This document shows, one piece after another, positions 46,239 through 59,100 of a DNA stretch of 64,000 nt. The DNA comes from Cryptomeria japonica (taxonomy: Eukaryota > Streptophyta > Pinopsida > Cupressales > Cupressaceae), in contig NC_081410.1 of the NCBI RefSeq assembly GCF_030272615.1, positions 222,261,415-222,325,414 on the forward strand, written 5' to 3'. The position numbers and the translations under genes were made by a program. Numbering within the stretch: position 1 is the first letter of the stretch; every line of letters starts with the position of its first letter. The notes beneath the pieces were generated by a model. It was not told the origin of the DNA and searched no databases. It was given only the letters and a program-made list of their open reading frames with translations.

Positions 46239-49200
46239 ATGATGAAGAGGGAAGGTCCAAAGTTTAATAGGGAAAATTTTAGTAAATGGAAAGATAGGAT
46301 GAAGATATTCATCAGAAGCATGGGTGCTCAACACTGGAGTTATGTTGAGAATGTCTATGTTTTCCCTACCGGTACTCTTACCAATGACCAAAAGAGAGAG
46401 ATACAAGAAAATGGGCAAGTCATGGAAGCCCTCATCAGTAGTCTATCCAACATTGAGTTTATTGATGTTCAGGACAAGGTAAATCCCAAAGAGGTATGGG
46501 ATGCTCTTGAAAATATCTATGGTGGTGATGAACATGTAAAATAGGCTAAGGAAGAAAGCCTGAGAGGGAAGTTTTAAGATATGCGGATGGTTGAAGGTGA
46601 GACCATTCAGCAGTATGGAATAAGAATCAAAATAGTTGTTGGAGAAATCAAGAGTGCAGGTGGTAAAATAGAAGATTCCACTGTGGTAAGCAAAGTCCTG
46701 AGATCCCTGTTGCTGGTCTATGCAATAAGGGTTGCTGCTATCCAGGAGCTGAGATCAATAGACAAGTCTAAGGTCTCCTTGGACTCCATCATAGCCAAGT
46801 TAACAGCCTATGAGCTAAATAGTTTTGATGGCAGTGTTCAAAAGACTGAATCAGCATTCAAAGCCTCTGCTATACCATCCAGAAAAGGAAAAGAAGCTAG
46901 CACTAGTGGGGAACCTAGTCAGAGTAGAGAAATGAATGATGAGGAGATTTTGATGGCATTTGAAGCGCTCCTTGCCAGGAAGCTTCCTAAAGGAACCGGT
47001 AAATACAAAGGTAAGCTACCTTTGAAATGATTTTCTTGCAACCGGATAGGACATATTGCTATAAATTGTCCTAATGGCGATAACAAGGACAAACCAGAAA
47101 GGTTCAAGAAATTCAAAGGAGGAAACCGGAGAAACTATTTTGTGGCAGTTGATGAAGGTGTCACAGATGAGGAATCAAAAGATGAAGAGAATGAAGACAT
47201 TGTGTTTTTTGCTGTAAAGGAAGATGTGGCAGACAAGAAGGCTCTTGTCTCCTAGTTTGATAATTCCAATGAGTGGATCATTGACAGTGGTTGTTCTCAC
47301 CATATGACAGGTGACCGGAGCAAGTTTCTATCTTTGGAGGAGTATGATGGTGGTGTGGTTCGCTTTGGCAATGATACACCATGCATGGTCAAAGGCAAAA
47401 GGTCCATCTCTCTGACTAGAAAGAGCGGTGCTAACAATGTGTACTGGGTTGATGGTCTCAAACACAACCTTCTAAGTGTTGCCTAGCTAAATGATAGTGG
47501 CCTCACTCTAGAATTCAAGAATGGAGTTTGCAGAATCAAAGGAAAAGATGGTGAATTGGTGGCCACCAGCATGCAGACCAAAGGTAACCTATTTCATTTG
47601 AATGCAAATATAAGTACATGACTTATGGCTAAGCTCGATGATAGCTGGATATGGCATAGGAGACTCTGCCATGTAAACTTTGATAACATTGTGAAGGCTA
47701 GTAAGATCAAGGTAGTTAGAGGGTTGTCGGTGCTAAGCAAACAGGATAATACCTTATGTAGAGAGTGTCAATTGGGGAAAATGTCTTCCTCAATCTTTAA
47801 AGGTAAATCTTTCACTGCTGACAACTTGCTTGATCTTGTACATACTGATTTATGTGGTCCTATGAAAACTAGAAGTGTGCAGGGTGATAGGTACTTCATC
47901 ATTCTCACTGATGACTACTCAAGAATGATGTGGGTCACATTCTTGAAAGACAAGTCTGAAGCCTTTGTGAAATTCAAATCTTTTAGAGAATCAGTGGAGA
48001 AGGAAAGTGGCAAAAGGATCAAGTGTCTTAGAACTGATCAAGGAGGGGAATTCACTTCCGGTGAATTCAACAAGTATTGTGAAGAATTTGGCATCAAGAG
48101 GCAACTATCTGCCCCTCGGACTCCACAGCAGAATGGCCTAGCAGAGAGGAATAACCAGACTATGGTTGAAGCAGCTAGAACCATGTTGATTCAAGGAAAG
48201 GTAGCTCACACCTTTTGGAGAGAAGCGATGAGCATTGGAGTCTACACGATGAACCGGGTACTCATCAAGAAAGGTAAGGAAAAAACTCCGTATGAGTACT
48301 GGACCGGTAAGACACCTATGGTTAGCTACTTTAGAGTGTTTGGTAGCAAATGCTACATCAAGAGGAGTGAACACCAGAGCAAATTTGATGCAAAATGTGA
48401 TGAGGGAATATTCCAAGGATATTCCACCAAGAGTAAATCTTTCAAGTGTTACAACAATAGGACTTAAAGAATTATGGAAAGTATCAATGTAAGAGTTGAT
48501 GAATCCTCTGAGAAAACTGAAGAAACTGGTAGTGAGCAAGTTGTTAATGAACCGATTGTCAGTCAACCAAGTACCAGTAACAATTTTCCTGTACCGGTGA
48601 ATGTTGATACTGATGAAGATGAGGATGAAGAGGAAAAGCAAGAAGAACCTATCAAGACCATTCCTCAGTATGTCAAGCTGAAGCATGATCCTAAACAGAT
48701 CATAGGAGATAAGGATCTAGGAATCCTTACAAGAAGAAAGATCAAAGAAAACTCATGTATGATCTCTGAATTTGAGCCTAAATCATTCAAAGAGGCTCAT
48801 AAAGATGAAGACTGGATCAAGGCAATGGAAGAGAAAATTGACCAGATAGAGAAAAATGGTACATGGTCCTTGGTACCCAGACCAGAGCATAAAAATGTCA
48901 TTGGCACCAAATGGGTGTTCAGAAACAAGCTGAATGAGGATGGTACAGTGATTAGGAATAAAGCCAGATTGGTGTGCAAAGGATATGCTCAAGAAGAAGG
49001 AGAAGACTATGGAGAAACCTTTGCTCCTGTAGCCAGATTGGAAGGAGTTTGTATGCTTCTTGCATATGCAGCTTTTAAAAGGTTCAAAGTATATCAAATG
49101 GATGTAAAATCTCCATTCCTAAATGGTGTACTTGAAGAGGAGGTGTATATTGAGCAACCAGATGGGTTTTCCCTATCTGAAGATAGTGACATGGTATGTA

Positions 49201-50309
49201 GGCTACATAAAGCATTATATGGTCTAAAGCAAGCACCTAGGGCATGGTATGAGCGCCTACATTCCCATCTTGTGAAGATTGGATTTGAGAGAACAAGTGA
49301 AGATAGCAATATCTACTTGAAGTTTGAAGGAGATCAGATTCTGATCTGTGAGATTATTGTTGATGACATTATCTTTGGCAGAGATGAAAAGATGAGTCAT
49401 GAGTTTGTTGATGAGATGAAGAAAGAGTTTGAGATGTCACTCATAGGGGAGAATAAGTTCTTCATTGGACTGCAGATCCAGCAGATGAAAGATGGAATCT
49501 TCATCACTCAGTCCAAATATGTCAAAGAGGTGTTGAAGACTTTTGGCATGGAAGATAGCAAACCGGTTGGAATACCGATGGTGACCAGTTGCAAATTGAC
49601 AAAAGAGAATGATTCCGCACTAGTTGATGAGAAGGAATACCGATCAATGATTGGTAAGTTGCATTATGTAGTGCACAACAGACCGGATATTGTACATGCA
49701 GTTGGCATTTCTGCAAGGTTCCAGAAAAGTCCAAGAGAATCCCACTTGATTGCAGTCAAGCGGATTCTTAGGTATTTGAAGGGAACAGTTGACTATGGAT
49801 TGTGGTACCCATATAGCAATGAGTTCAATCTGAAAGTGTTCACAGATGCTGATTGGGCAGGTAATGTGGATGACCAAAAAAGCACAACCGGTGGTGCTTT
49901 CTTTCTTGGTGGTAGACTGGTCTCATGGATGAGTAAAAAGCAGAGTTCTATCTCTCAGTCTACAGTGGAAGCGGAGTATGTTGCAGCTTTCATGAATTGC
50001 ACTCAGACAATCTGGATGAAGCATGTTTTAAATGGCTTCAAAATCCCTGTATCTGAACCGGTAAGGATATTCTGTGATAACACAAGTGCTATCAACATTT
50101 CAAAGAATCTGGTTTTACATTCTAGAACCAAGCATTTTGAGCTTAAGTATCATTTCTTGAGGGAAAAGGTTCAGAATAGAGAGATTGCACTGGAACATGT
50201 ATCCAGTAAGGAGCAGTTAGCAGACGTATTCACCGAGCCTAGTCCAAAGACTACATTTGTGCATTTAAGAGGTGAATTGGGGGTACTGCCCCTTCAGGAG
50301 GTGAACTAA
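46239..50309 (+). pseudogene. Copia-3 gag-pol polyprotein
   Basis: A single frame from ATG 46239 to the stop ending at 50309, broken only by point stops at 46542, 46575, 47028, 47253, 47484, 47619 and 48465. The 47028 stop replaces the first Cys of the gag zinc knuckle (FSCNRIGHIAINC follows). Protease has W-I-I-D-S-G-C-S-H-H-M (near 47275). GAG-pre-integrase is WHRRLCH. The integrase triad is intact (HTDLCGP, R-T-D-Q-G-G-E-F, N-G-L-A-E-R-N). RT-RNase H lies in the 611-codon open stretch 48474-50309, with I-V-D-D near 49356, A-D-W, A-E-Y and F-C-D-N all kept. The RT half is the best-preserved coding sequence in the window. Confidence 0.93.
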
Positions 50310-50551
50310 AAGTATTTGTTCCACATCATTCAGGTATTGTAAAGTCAATTTTTTGTTGATTGATGTGTTGAAGGATGCTACTCCTCAGGGGGAGCAACAT
50401 AATGGAACAAGGATGCTTATGCCTCCACTTTGGCATTCTTGTCAAAGGGGGAGAAGGACTGGAGTGGAAAAGATATCTACAACAAATTGGGGAGAAGATG
50501 TGAAGCGAAGAGATATCTTTGTATATTGCCATCAATGCCAAAGGGGGAGAT
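50310..50551 (+). other. Copia-3 3' untranslated region with repeated polypurine tracts
   Basis: Tracts GGGGGAG occur near 50386, 50446 and 50541; the last lies directly before the 3' LTR. Confidence 0.75.
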
Positions 50552-52136
50552 TGTTGGCATTATGTGAACCAGTATAAGGACATAATGATATTGTATGTTG
50601 TCATTGATGTCAATATGTGATACGAAGTGAACCGGCATATGTGATATGTGAGAAGAGAGAACCTGCATATGTGTGAACCGGTATATATGCCAAAGTGAAG
50701 TGGTATATTTGTTCAAGATGAACTGACACATGGAAGCACTGTGTGACTACTAGTTGGTAGGTAGTTTCCACTTCAGGATTTCCGGTTGGAGTACCTCAAG
50801 CCTGTGTGACTCAATCGGTGATCTTTGTGTGATGAGTTAGCAGTATAATGGAGAACAGGTCGAGTTGCCATGTAAGCTCTGTGCGCGTGAAGGATCTTGC
50901 ATGAAGAAGACTATTCCTATCTACCTCGAGAATGTGCGAAGTTTGCCAAATGGTGATAACGCATGATGGGTTATCAGCTGCCATGAAATCGGCGGATAAT
51001 GGATGATGGAGAATGTATTGAGATCAATTCAAGATTGTTTCATTTAATGCAGTATGATTCAATGGTTAGGATTGAACCACTTGAATTGCTTAACCTAACA
51101 GGTTTAGGGTTTAGGGTTTTTGCTACCGACCTATATGTTTTCTATAAGGTCGATGTTGTGTTTCTTTCTAAGGTTGTTGGAAAAAGTTGTGAGTGTATAT
51201 CCAAGGAAAGTGATACGTGATTCTTGCCAGACCAAAGGAGAGAAGAGATACCTACAAAGTGAATGTGCAAAAGGTGAAGAGGAGCCAAAATGGATCTGCA
51301 TTAGCATTGAGTGCTGCTACCAGATCATTGTAATTCCTGTTGATCTCTAACCACTTCAACAGTTGTGAAATCCCTTAATAGGGTAGCCTTAACTGGCTTG
51401 ATACAAATCCCCTAATAGGATAGCTTTAACCGGCTTGATTCAAATCCCTTAACTGGGTAACTCGAATTTAATGAGTTCTGGGTAGCTATAGAGCTCTGGA
51501 GATCCTTTAGCTATTGAGTTCTTGAAATCCTCTAACAAGGTAACCCCAACCGGGTTTAACCCTTAATTGGGTATTGTAGCCATCCCTTAACTGGGTGATC
51601 CCTAACACGATCGGTTCCTAGTAGAACCTATTGTAATGTCTTTAACCAGACAAGGCTCCTAACAGAGTGGACTTCTAAAGAGTTCAAAAGTAGATTGCGG
51701 GTATTCATCCCCATCGTGGTTTTCCCTAGTTGGGTTTCCACATGAAAAATATGTGTGTCATGTGTGATGCTTTTGTCTTGTGATGCTTTTTTATCACCTG
51801 TTGAACATATGATGGTTTCGTGTTTTATGCCTGTCTATGAAACATACTGAACTAATTGTTGTGAAGATCAGATGATAGTTTACCTGTTCATGCATGAGGG
51901 TGTAATGGTACTATAGTATTGAGCTAAGAGGAAAGCTTAGTGAGTGACTAGTTTATGATTGTTTTAGTTATTCTGGGTCTTACCGGTTGCACTCTATTCC
52001 AGCCAGTATCACCGCTTGCCTGTCATTTGGAGTATTTGCTGTCAAACCAGTTTTGGAATATATTTTTGTTTGTACTGATTCACCCCCCCCGCTCTCAGTA
52101 CTGGTTTGGTACTATTGGTTCATCATTGAGTTATCA
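50552..52136 (+). repeat. Copia-3 3' LTR
   Basis: 1585 bp, TGTTGGCATTATG to GAGTTATCA, colinear with the 5' LTR including the TTTAGGG words (about 51101) and the CCTTAACC ladder. Confidence 0.92.
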
Positions 52137-52151
52137 ATGGCCAACACTTTT

Positions 52152-52162
52152 CACCATACACA
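52152..52162 (+). repeat. Tat-Y 3' LTR, last 11 bp
   Basis: CACCATACACA completes the LTR interrupted at 37622; the Tat-X LTR ends CACCATATACA. What follows (ATGTA) is the outer flank. Confidence 0.8.
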
Positions 52163-52310
52163 ATGTAATCCTCCTATCTCACCAGTATGTTTTCTTTATG
52201 TTAGATCTTCCAACTGATATACACACACTTAGGATTAAAAGGATAAAGTTTGGATACCACTTATTCACCCCCCTCCCCCTCCGCCTCTCAGTGGCATATT
52301 GTGCTCAACA
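52163..52310 (+). repeat. Remnant of a plus-strand copia LTR end
   Basis: Has the usual copia LTR finish: TTATTCACCCCCC tract, CTCTCAG, then GTGCTCAACA. The adjoining sequence at 52311 is Copia-4 pol on the other strand. Probably the site into which Tat-Y inserted. Confidence 0.5.
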
Positions 52311-54190
52311 ATAATTTTATGTTTGCACTTCCTTTTCTACACCTTTTCTCTTTCAGGTACTTGTCCAACCTTGAGTACCATGCTCTAGGAGCCTGCTTCA
52401 AACTATACAGAGCCTTCTTTAACCAGCACACAAAGGTTTTATCATCACCCAGTAGAAAGCCTTTAGATTGTTCCATGTAGACTTCTTCTTCTAAATTTCC
52501 ATTTAGGAAGGCAGACTTTACATCCATCTGATAAACTTTATATCCCTTGTAGGCAGAGAAATCAGGAAATGTCCTAATAGCTTCTAGCCTAGCCATCGAT
52601 GCAAATGTTTCTTCAAAATCAATACCTTCTACTTGAGAATACCCTTTGCATACTAATCTTGCCTTATCTCTCACAATCTTTCCTTCTTCATTCATCTTGT
52701 TCCAATATACCCATTTTGTGCCAATGACATTCTTATCAACTAGTATAGGAACCAATTCCCAAGTCTTGTTCTTTTCAATGTGTTGCAACTCTTCTTCCAT
52801 GGTAACCATACATTTGTCACTCTTGCAGGATTCATTGAATGTTTTGGGTTCCATCTTAGTCATGAGGTAGAAGTTTACCAACTCATTTTTTTGAGCAAGT
52901 CTTCTTCTAGTCTGTACACCATCATTCTTGTTTCCTATAATCTGATCTACAAGGTGATTTTTCTACACATACCAGTTGGGGACCTTGTTGGATGCCTATT
53001 CCAGTTCACTATCTAATTGAACTTCTTCACCTTCATCACCAGAATCATCATACTAGTTGACTTGATTATCTCTTCCTTTAAGCATATCTTCATCTACTCT
53101 TAAATTCATACTCTTAATGACTCTTCTTAGTCTTTTGTTATATCATTTTTAGGCCTTACCGTGGGTTGAGTAACCAATGAAAATACCTTCATCACTCCTA
53201 GAAGCAAAGCTGCCCAAACCATCCTAATCTCTTTTGATGAAGCATTTGCTCCCAAACATATTGAAGTACTTGAATGATGGTTTCCTATCATACCATAGTT
53301 CATAAGGTGGCATCCTGATATTTGTTCTCAATTGAACCTAGTTCAAAGTATACACTATAGTATGAAAAAATTCCTTCCAATACATATTTGGTAAGTTTGA
53401 ATCATTCAACATAGTTCTAGCCATCTCCTTCACTGTCTTGTTCTTCCTTTTTAACACACCATTTTTTTGTGGTGTCCTTGGAGATGAATATTGCCTTTTT
53501 ATTTCATGTCTCTCATAGTATTATTCAAACTCTTTTGATGTGAACTCTCTACCCCAGTCATATCTTAGACATTTCATCTTACATCCACTCTCCCTCTCAA
53601 CCATCTTTCGGAAGATCTTGAATCTTTCAAAGGCTTAAGATTTGTCCTGTAGGAAAGTGACCCATGCCATTCTTGAAAAGAAATCAATGAAGAGCATGAA
53701 GTATCTCTCACCGGTTAGTGCTCTTGTTATAGTTCATCCACATAAATCAGTGTGCACAAGTTCAAGTGGCCTTGAAGTATTATGTTCTTTAGTCTTGAAG
53801 GTCACCTTAGTCTGCTTCCCTTTTACACATTCATCACAAAATGTACTTATCGGTTTGATGAGCTCTGATATGTGTCTCACACAACCTTTCTTGCTTACTT
53901 TGACCAAATTGTCAAATTTTATGTGTTCTAATCTTATGTGCCATAGCCAGCTCTCAACAACTTTTCCCATCATGCATTGGGACTCATAGAATTCTTTCAA
54001 ATTGTACACATTTCCATCTATTCTTTCACCTTCTGCTACAATCTGATCCATACTCTTTTTTCTTATCTGGCAACTAGTAGAGTCAAAAGTGAATTTATAT
54101 CCTTTATCACAAATCTGACTCACGCTTAGCAAATTATGTTTTAGACCTTCTACATAATACACATCACGTACCTTTAATTTACCATTTATA
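52311..54190 (-). pseudogene. Copia-4 pol fragment (GAG-pre-integrase, integrase, RT N-terminal half)
   Basis: Minus-strand copia pol truncated at both ends. It starts with the segment before YYVEGLKHNLLS (about 54160), then the zinc and core integrase. The second acidic block is changed to Y-D-W-G-R-E-F and the third reads N-G-V-L-K-R-K-N, Glu to Lys, so the triad is lost. RT runs from 52881 ([16 protein letters not shown]) to about 52312, where it stops before the catalytic DD box. Several stops and frame changes. Cut on the right by the element-Z LTR. Confidence 0.85.
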
Positions 54191-54195
54191 TTCTA

Positions 54196-55156
54196 TAGGA
54201 ATCCAATAATATTGAGAGGGGGGTGAATCAGTGTTATACCAAAATTATCAATTTTAGGTTTATTAAAACATTCATACACCAACTGGTATACCGATACATA
54301 CATAATTGAAAGAAGTAAAGAAACCAATAAGCCAAACACATAATAAACACCATAACACACAGAATTATGTGTGGAAAACCTCAAAGAGGAAAAACCACGG
54401 TGGGATTTGTGACCCACAATATCAATTCATTGGCCATATGAAGATATATTACAAAATATAAGGGGCCTGTACTTGCAGGAAGGCTTACAACCTAGAGCAC
54501 ACTGCTCAATCACAAAAGGAGCCTCACTGACTACATACAAATCCAAACTACAATCCAAAGAAATGTTGAACTACAAAAGATAGCATCTCCTATTCCTAAA
54601 TACAGTTCTGGATAAGCTATGCTTGTTCTGGTCTAAGACCCTAAACCCTTTACCGGAATACCCCTTTACACAAATATCCTCACATACATGTTCTCTTAGA
54701 TATATTTTGTATCTCCTTCATTATTTCCTTACTAATATATATTCGCATCATATTACATCCATTTCTATACCATTTCTAATATCAAAATGATCTAATCCAG
54801 CTGGCCTATATACCCTATATAATTTATCATGCCTTGTGTCGGCTTACAAAGATAATTACAATATCAATATACATATCGAGTAGACAACCTAAATACATGA
54901 ATATCAAAAAAAATTACTGATTTCAGATCCAAGAGATGTCGGCCTCCAATACCGATAACCTTGTTCTAAACTAGGTCAATTTGCATTGTCGATAACCAAA
55001 GAAATCATTTCATCTTGCCAGTGTTGGTGTGGGTGTAGTGTATGTGAAGTGCCTGTCGGTACACAACTGAACCAAAATATGAATCCAGAATAAGATACCA
55101 TGTTTCCATAAATGACAACATAGTGAAACCAACCAATTGAGTGTCAATTTCCAACA
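54196..55156 (-). repeat. Element Z 3' LTR
   Basis: On the minus strand begins TGTTGGAAATTGACAC at 55156 and contains CCCACCGTGGTTTTTCC (about 54400) and ATTCACCCCCC near its end. It shares blocks with the Copia-2 LTR (AGATAGCATCTCCTAT, GCACACTGCTCA). The left border is approximate (54192-54215) because no AACA end is visible and it abuts Copia-4 pol. Confidence 0.75.
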
Positions 55157-56146
55157 ATCTCCCCCTTTGGTATTGATGGCAACACTCATGTGAAAAATGA
55201 TGATGGTTTCATCAGTCGGTTTCATGATGAACCTACTCCCCCTGAGCTGAGTTACCAATGATAAAATATGTGATTCACACATAGGTATGTTGAGAAATTA
55301 ATCTCTCCTCTCATCAAGGAGAGGTTCCCTTTGAAATTTCTTCTCTAATTAACAAGAAACTAAAATATGTGGGTAAGTTTCAGGCATATAACTCTCTTTT
55401 TTCAAAGTCTATGTATTCTCCCTCCACTTTGTTACAATTCTCTATCACTTTTGATACTTAAAGAAATGAACAAACTAATCCAACAAATTATACCAAAACT
55501 TACAACCAAGAAGCACAAAGTCTTTCTTGAATGTAATTCAAACTAAACTAATTATCACAAATGGTAAGAAATCCAATCTTCAAACTCAAAGTCTTCAAGT
55601 GTACTTCCCCAATCCTTAAAACCACAAGTAAATAGAAGCAATACAAAGCCTACCACTAATCACTTAACATCAGAAAATTTCCCAAATTTGTAAACAGCAC
55701 AAAGTCTATTTGCACAATTGGAAAGCTCTTTCATAAACTTTAACAATTTCACCAAAAGATTCAAGATCACAAAGAATTATTATGAGAAATAAACATAAGA
55801 ATGATTCAAATCACAATTACAATCTTTAGTCCAAGACAAAGTTTGGAAACTATCGAATTGCTATCTTTATTTCCTTGAATCCACTTTTTTACATCAAAAG
55901 CACAAAGTCTTAATTGAGATAAAAATTGGGTAGAGTTTTGCTTAGCATATTCAAGATCCCATATATACAAATGAGGGTCCTTATATATGAAAGGAGTGGA
56001 GAAAAATATGGGCACAGTTGACTAATTCAACTACACAGTCCCACTTGACTACAACTACAGTAGAAAGAAAATATGCAGCTATGAGAAAACTTGCAGCATC
56101 TAACAATGCAACTACGTGGAAAGAAAGTGTCAAAAAATGGGACACT
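55157..56146 (-). other. Element Z 3' untranslated region
   Basis: ATCTCCCCCTTTGG at 55157-55170 is the polypurine tract on the coding strand; more CTCCCCC runs lie near 55232 and 55290. The rest is AT-rich without a convincing ORF. Confidence 0.65.
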
Positions 56147-59100
56147 TTATTTATCTTTCTCCTCCTCAATGGATTTCTGAAATTCTTCAAACTTGACGAG
56201 AATAGCTTCCATCTCCACTTTGTCTGGTATTGGGGTAGATTCGGTAATGATGCGAACATGGGAAACTGCATCTTCAACCTTTATGTATTTCTTTTTTGCA
56301 TCTTTCAATATTGATGTGAGCACTTCAAAGCTGACTTGTATTTCTAGAAATTTATCAAACACATAATGAGAAATCCTATTCTATACAGTGATCCATTAAG
56401 GAAAGAAATTCTTGTATGATAGCGTCACTGGTCACAAGGTTTTGATTATCATCATATAAGTAACAAGGAATATCAGCTATTCTAGCTGAAATAAGATCAA
56501 TTTCATCATCTCCTTCCTTCTTTTCTCGATCCAGATCCATAATCATTGACTTTATTGTTTCTTTCTTGTGAGACAATAAAGACAGAATTTGGATATATCT
56601 CTCTAGTAGAGATGACCTTATTCTCCATTAGGACGTCAATTCTGAAATCCTCCATTTTATTCCAAAGGGTTGCACTTCTCTCAATATCTTCTATTTCTTG
56701 ACATAAGGAAGTTTTAACACCTTGCATTAGAGTTTCCATAACTTCAAAGTCAGCCAACAACTTAATCATTGAATTGAGAAGATTAGAACCTTCTGACTTC
56801 AATCGAGCAATCCACTCATCCACTACACAACCTTTGATGCCCACCTATTCCACCTTCTTGAGAGCTTCAGTATCTATTGAAGAAACAATTGGCTGAATTT
56901 CCTGAGATGATTGTGCGACCTTGAGAAGCACACTAGTTAATAACTCACATTTCTACTTTAATTCATTCTTTTCATTCCTTTCTTGATCAAATCTTCGCAT
57001 CAAAGAATTTAAAGCAGTTTGAGAATCTAGCTTGACACTTTCATGTGTCTCCACTCCAATCTCTATAGTTTGCATAGTATAATACCCATGTTGTATATCA
57101 TCCTTATTCTTGTTTGAAGACGGCACCATAACCTCAGCATATTTCCTTTTGGTAGTCGGATCCACTAGTACCCGGGAAATAGTCTTTGGCTTTTTAGTAC
57201 CTTTGGATTTTGGTGGAGCCAATTGTTCAAAATCAAATTCATCTAATGAAATTACCTGTTTCTTTCTCTTGGGTACTACTACATCCATCCATGGTGGTAA
57301 ATTTGTGTTAGTGAATGGAGTTGTGGCCTCTTGCTGAGTATCAATTGTTACTTGAGTAGCATTCTAACTTGAAGTTGTAGCAGTTGTAGATGTAATTACT
57401 AGTATCAAGGCTGAAGTGTCTTGTGATATGCCAGTTGATGTAGCAACAATAGTTTCAATTGATACCTCCTTTGTAACAACTATAGATGGAAGAATGGAAG
57501 GTACATTATTAATAATCTTAGTACTTACAAGGGGTGGAATTTTTGCTATGACTGTTGTAGAAGGTAAAGTCACCATTTGTTGTTCTACAAATGTTTGCTC
57601 CATAGTTTTAGTAAAATCCAACATTGAGGATTTAATAGTGGTTGAAGGAATATCATCCAAACTAGAAAAATTGAATAGTGTGAATATTGTTGGGCAGTCT
57701 CTAATTGTGGTATTTCCATATTTAACTCTTCATCATCAAATTCCTCATCTTCTTGATCTGAGTTAGATTCAATAGAATGAATAACAACCCCTGAATGAGT
57801 TGATATCTATGAGGTTGAGGGAGAATTATTCTCTCCTTGATGTGATGGTTCTTCTTGTTGTGCTTCCTCTTGATGAGTAATTTCTCCTTCTTCTGGTTCT
57901 TTTTCCTTCTCATTTTCCTCAATAAACTACTGCTCTGGCTCCTTTATTGTTGTCTCTTGCACTGCTGAAAAAGACTCACCTTTTTTAGACCCTTTGATTA
58001 TAAATTTGATTTTAGGTCCTTTTCCCTTAGATTGTGTCAAAGGGACTAAGGGTGGTGCTTGCAGATCTGCTTTGCTTTTAGTCCTTGTTTCGGCTGTAGT
58101 TGTTTTACCGACTGGACCATCACTATTGTAATCATCACTGAAACTGGTAGGAAGTTGTTTCATTCTGATCTTCTTCTTTAGTAGCCATGCATTAGTATTT
58201 TCCAAAATTGGGGAGATTCTTTGAGTAATAGATTTACTCTCCTTCTTTGACAGTTGCATAGGTGGGAGTGGAGAATTAGCAATTTTCCATTCATAATAGA
58301 CTGGGTCTACTATGTCATCAATATCCTCCATGGTCATCGGGATTTTGGCCAAATCCAAATTTTCAATCTACTCCAATGTAAGGCAGCTGAAATCCATTCT
58401 CCTTATGTCTTCTTCATCCTAACAATCTGCCCATACATCTTCAAACCTGAATACATGAGTGTAGTTTCTTTTGAGCTTATTTTTCATGCCACAAAAATCA
58501 AAATTATTTTGATTTTTGAACCTCCTCATGGTATTCCATTTCTTTTCCTCATCCATGTTCTTAGCCTTGGGATTATTCATAACTGAATATCGGCCAATAG
58601 ATTACGGGAACTTTAAGCCAGTCTTATGAGTTTGTGACTACTTTTCATGCACATAAATCAATTGTGGACATAGTTCCATGAGTATAATTTTGTCAGATGG
58701 ATATCTAGGCAAAATGAAAGGTTCTCCTTAGAAACATCCTATCCGGATGTAAGTGAATGTAGGGAAGTGAAGAAAGACACATCCAAAATGAGAAACCTTT
58801 CTATATGTTGCTTCTAACAGTCTTTTCTTCTACAAGTCTTTATCAAACATACACTTCCATACAACAAAGAAAGCATCATTGACTCTTCTGAAATGACTCC
58901 CTTGAATATTGATCATGAGTTGATCATAATAATTCTAGACAGGTACTAACCTCTAGTCACCTTTTGTAGATAAACTTGGATATTGCCTCATGGAGGCGGC
59001 TGCATATACAAGGTATGAGGTCATATAGAATTTTAGTGTTATTTTAACCTCCTTTAATTGTGTATAGAGTGTGTCACTGATGTTCTCACTCCAATCTATC

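Larger units (their letters stand above)
44589..52136 (+). mobile_element. Copia-3: complete Ty1/copia element nested in Copia-2 LTR
   Basis: LTR to LTR with duplications ATGGT (44584-44588) and ATGGC (52137-52141), one substitution apart. The first LTR begins TATTGG, a change from TGTTGG. Contains gag-pol in one frame and no accessory ORF. Confidence 0.92.
37623..52146 (-). mobile_element. Copia-2: Ty1/copia element, minus strand, split by Copia-3
   Basis: Left border TGTTAGACAG (37623), right border CCAACA (52146), flanked by CTTTT on both sides (37618-37622 and 52147-52151). The last bases of its 5' LTR lie at 52142-52146, beyond the nested Copia-3. The internal order on the minus strand is standard copia. 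It lies inside the Tat-Y 3' LTR. Confidence 0.9.

Noticed and set aside
48138-48686. 182-codon minus-strand open frame opposite Copia-3 pol
   Set aside because: It is the shadow of the well-conserved integrase/RT frame; composition and position follow the plus-strand codons and it has no domain.
55981-56277. 98-codon minus-strand frame with a hydrophobic stretch, considered as a membrane segment of the element-Z protein
   Set aside because: It is out of frame with the coiled-coil end of the ORF (56362-56147) and overlaps it, so it cannot serve as an env-like transmembrane domain.
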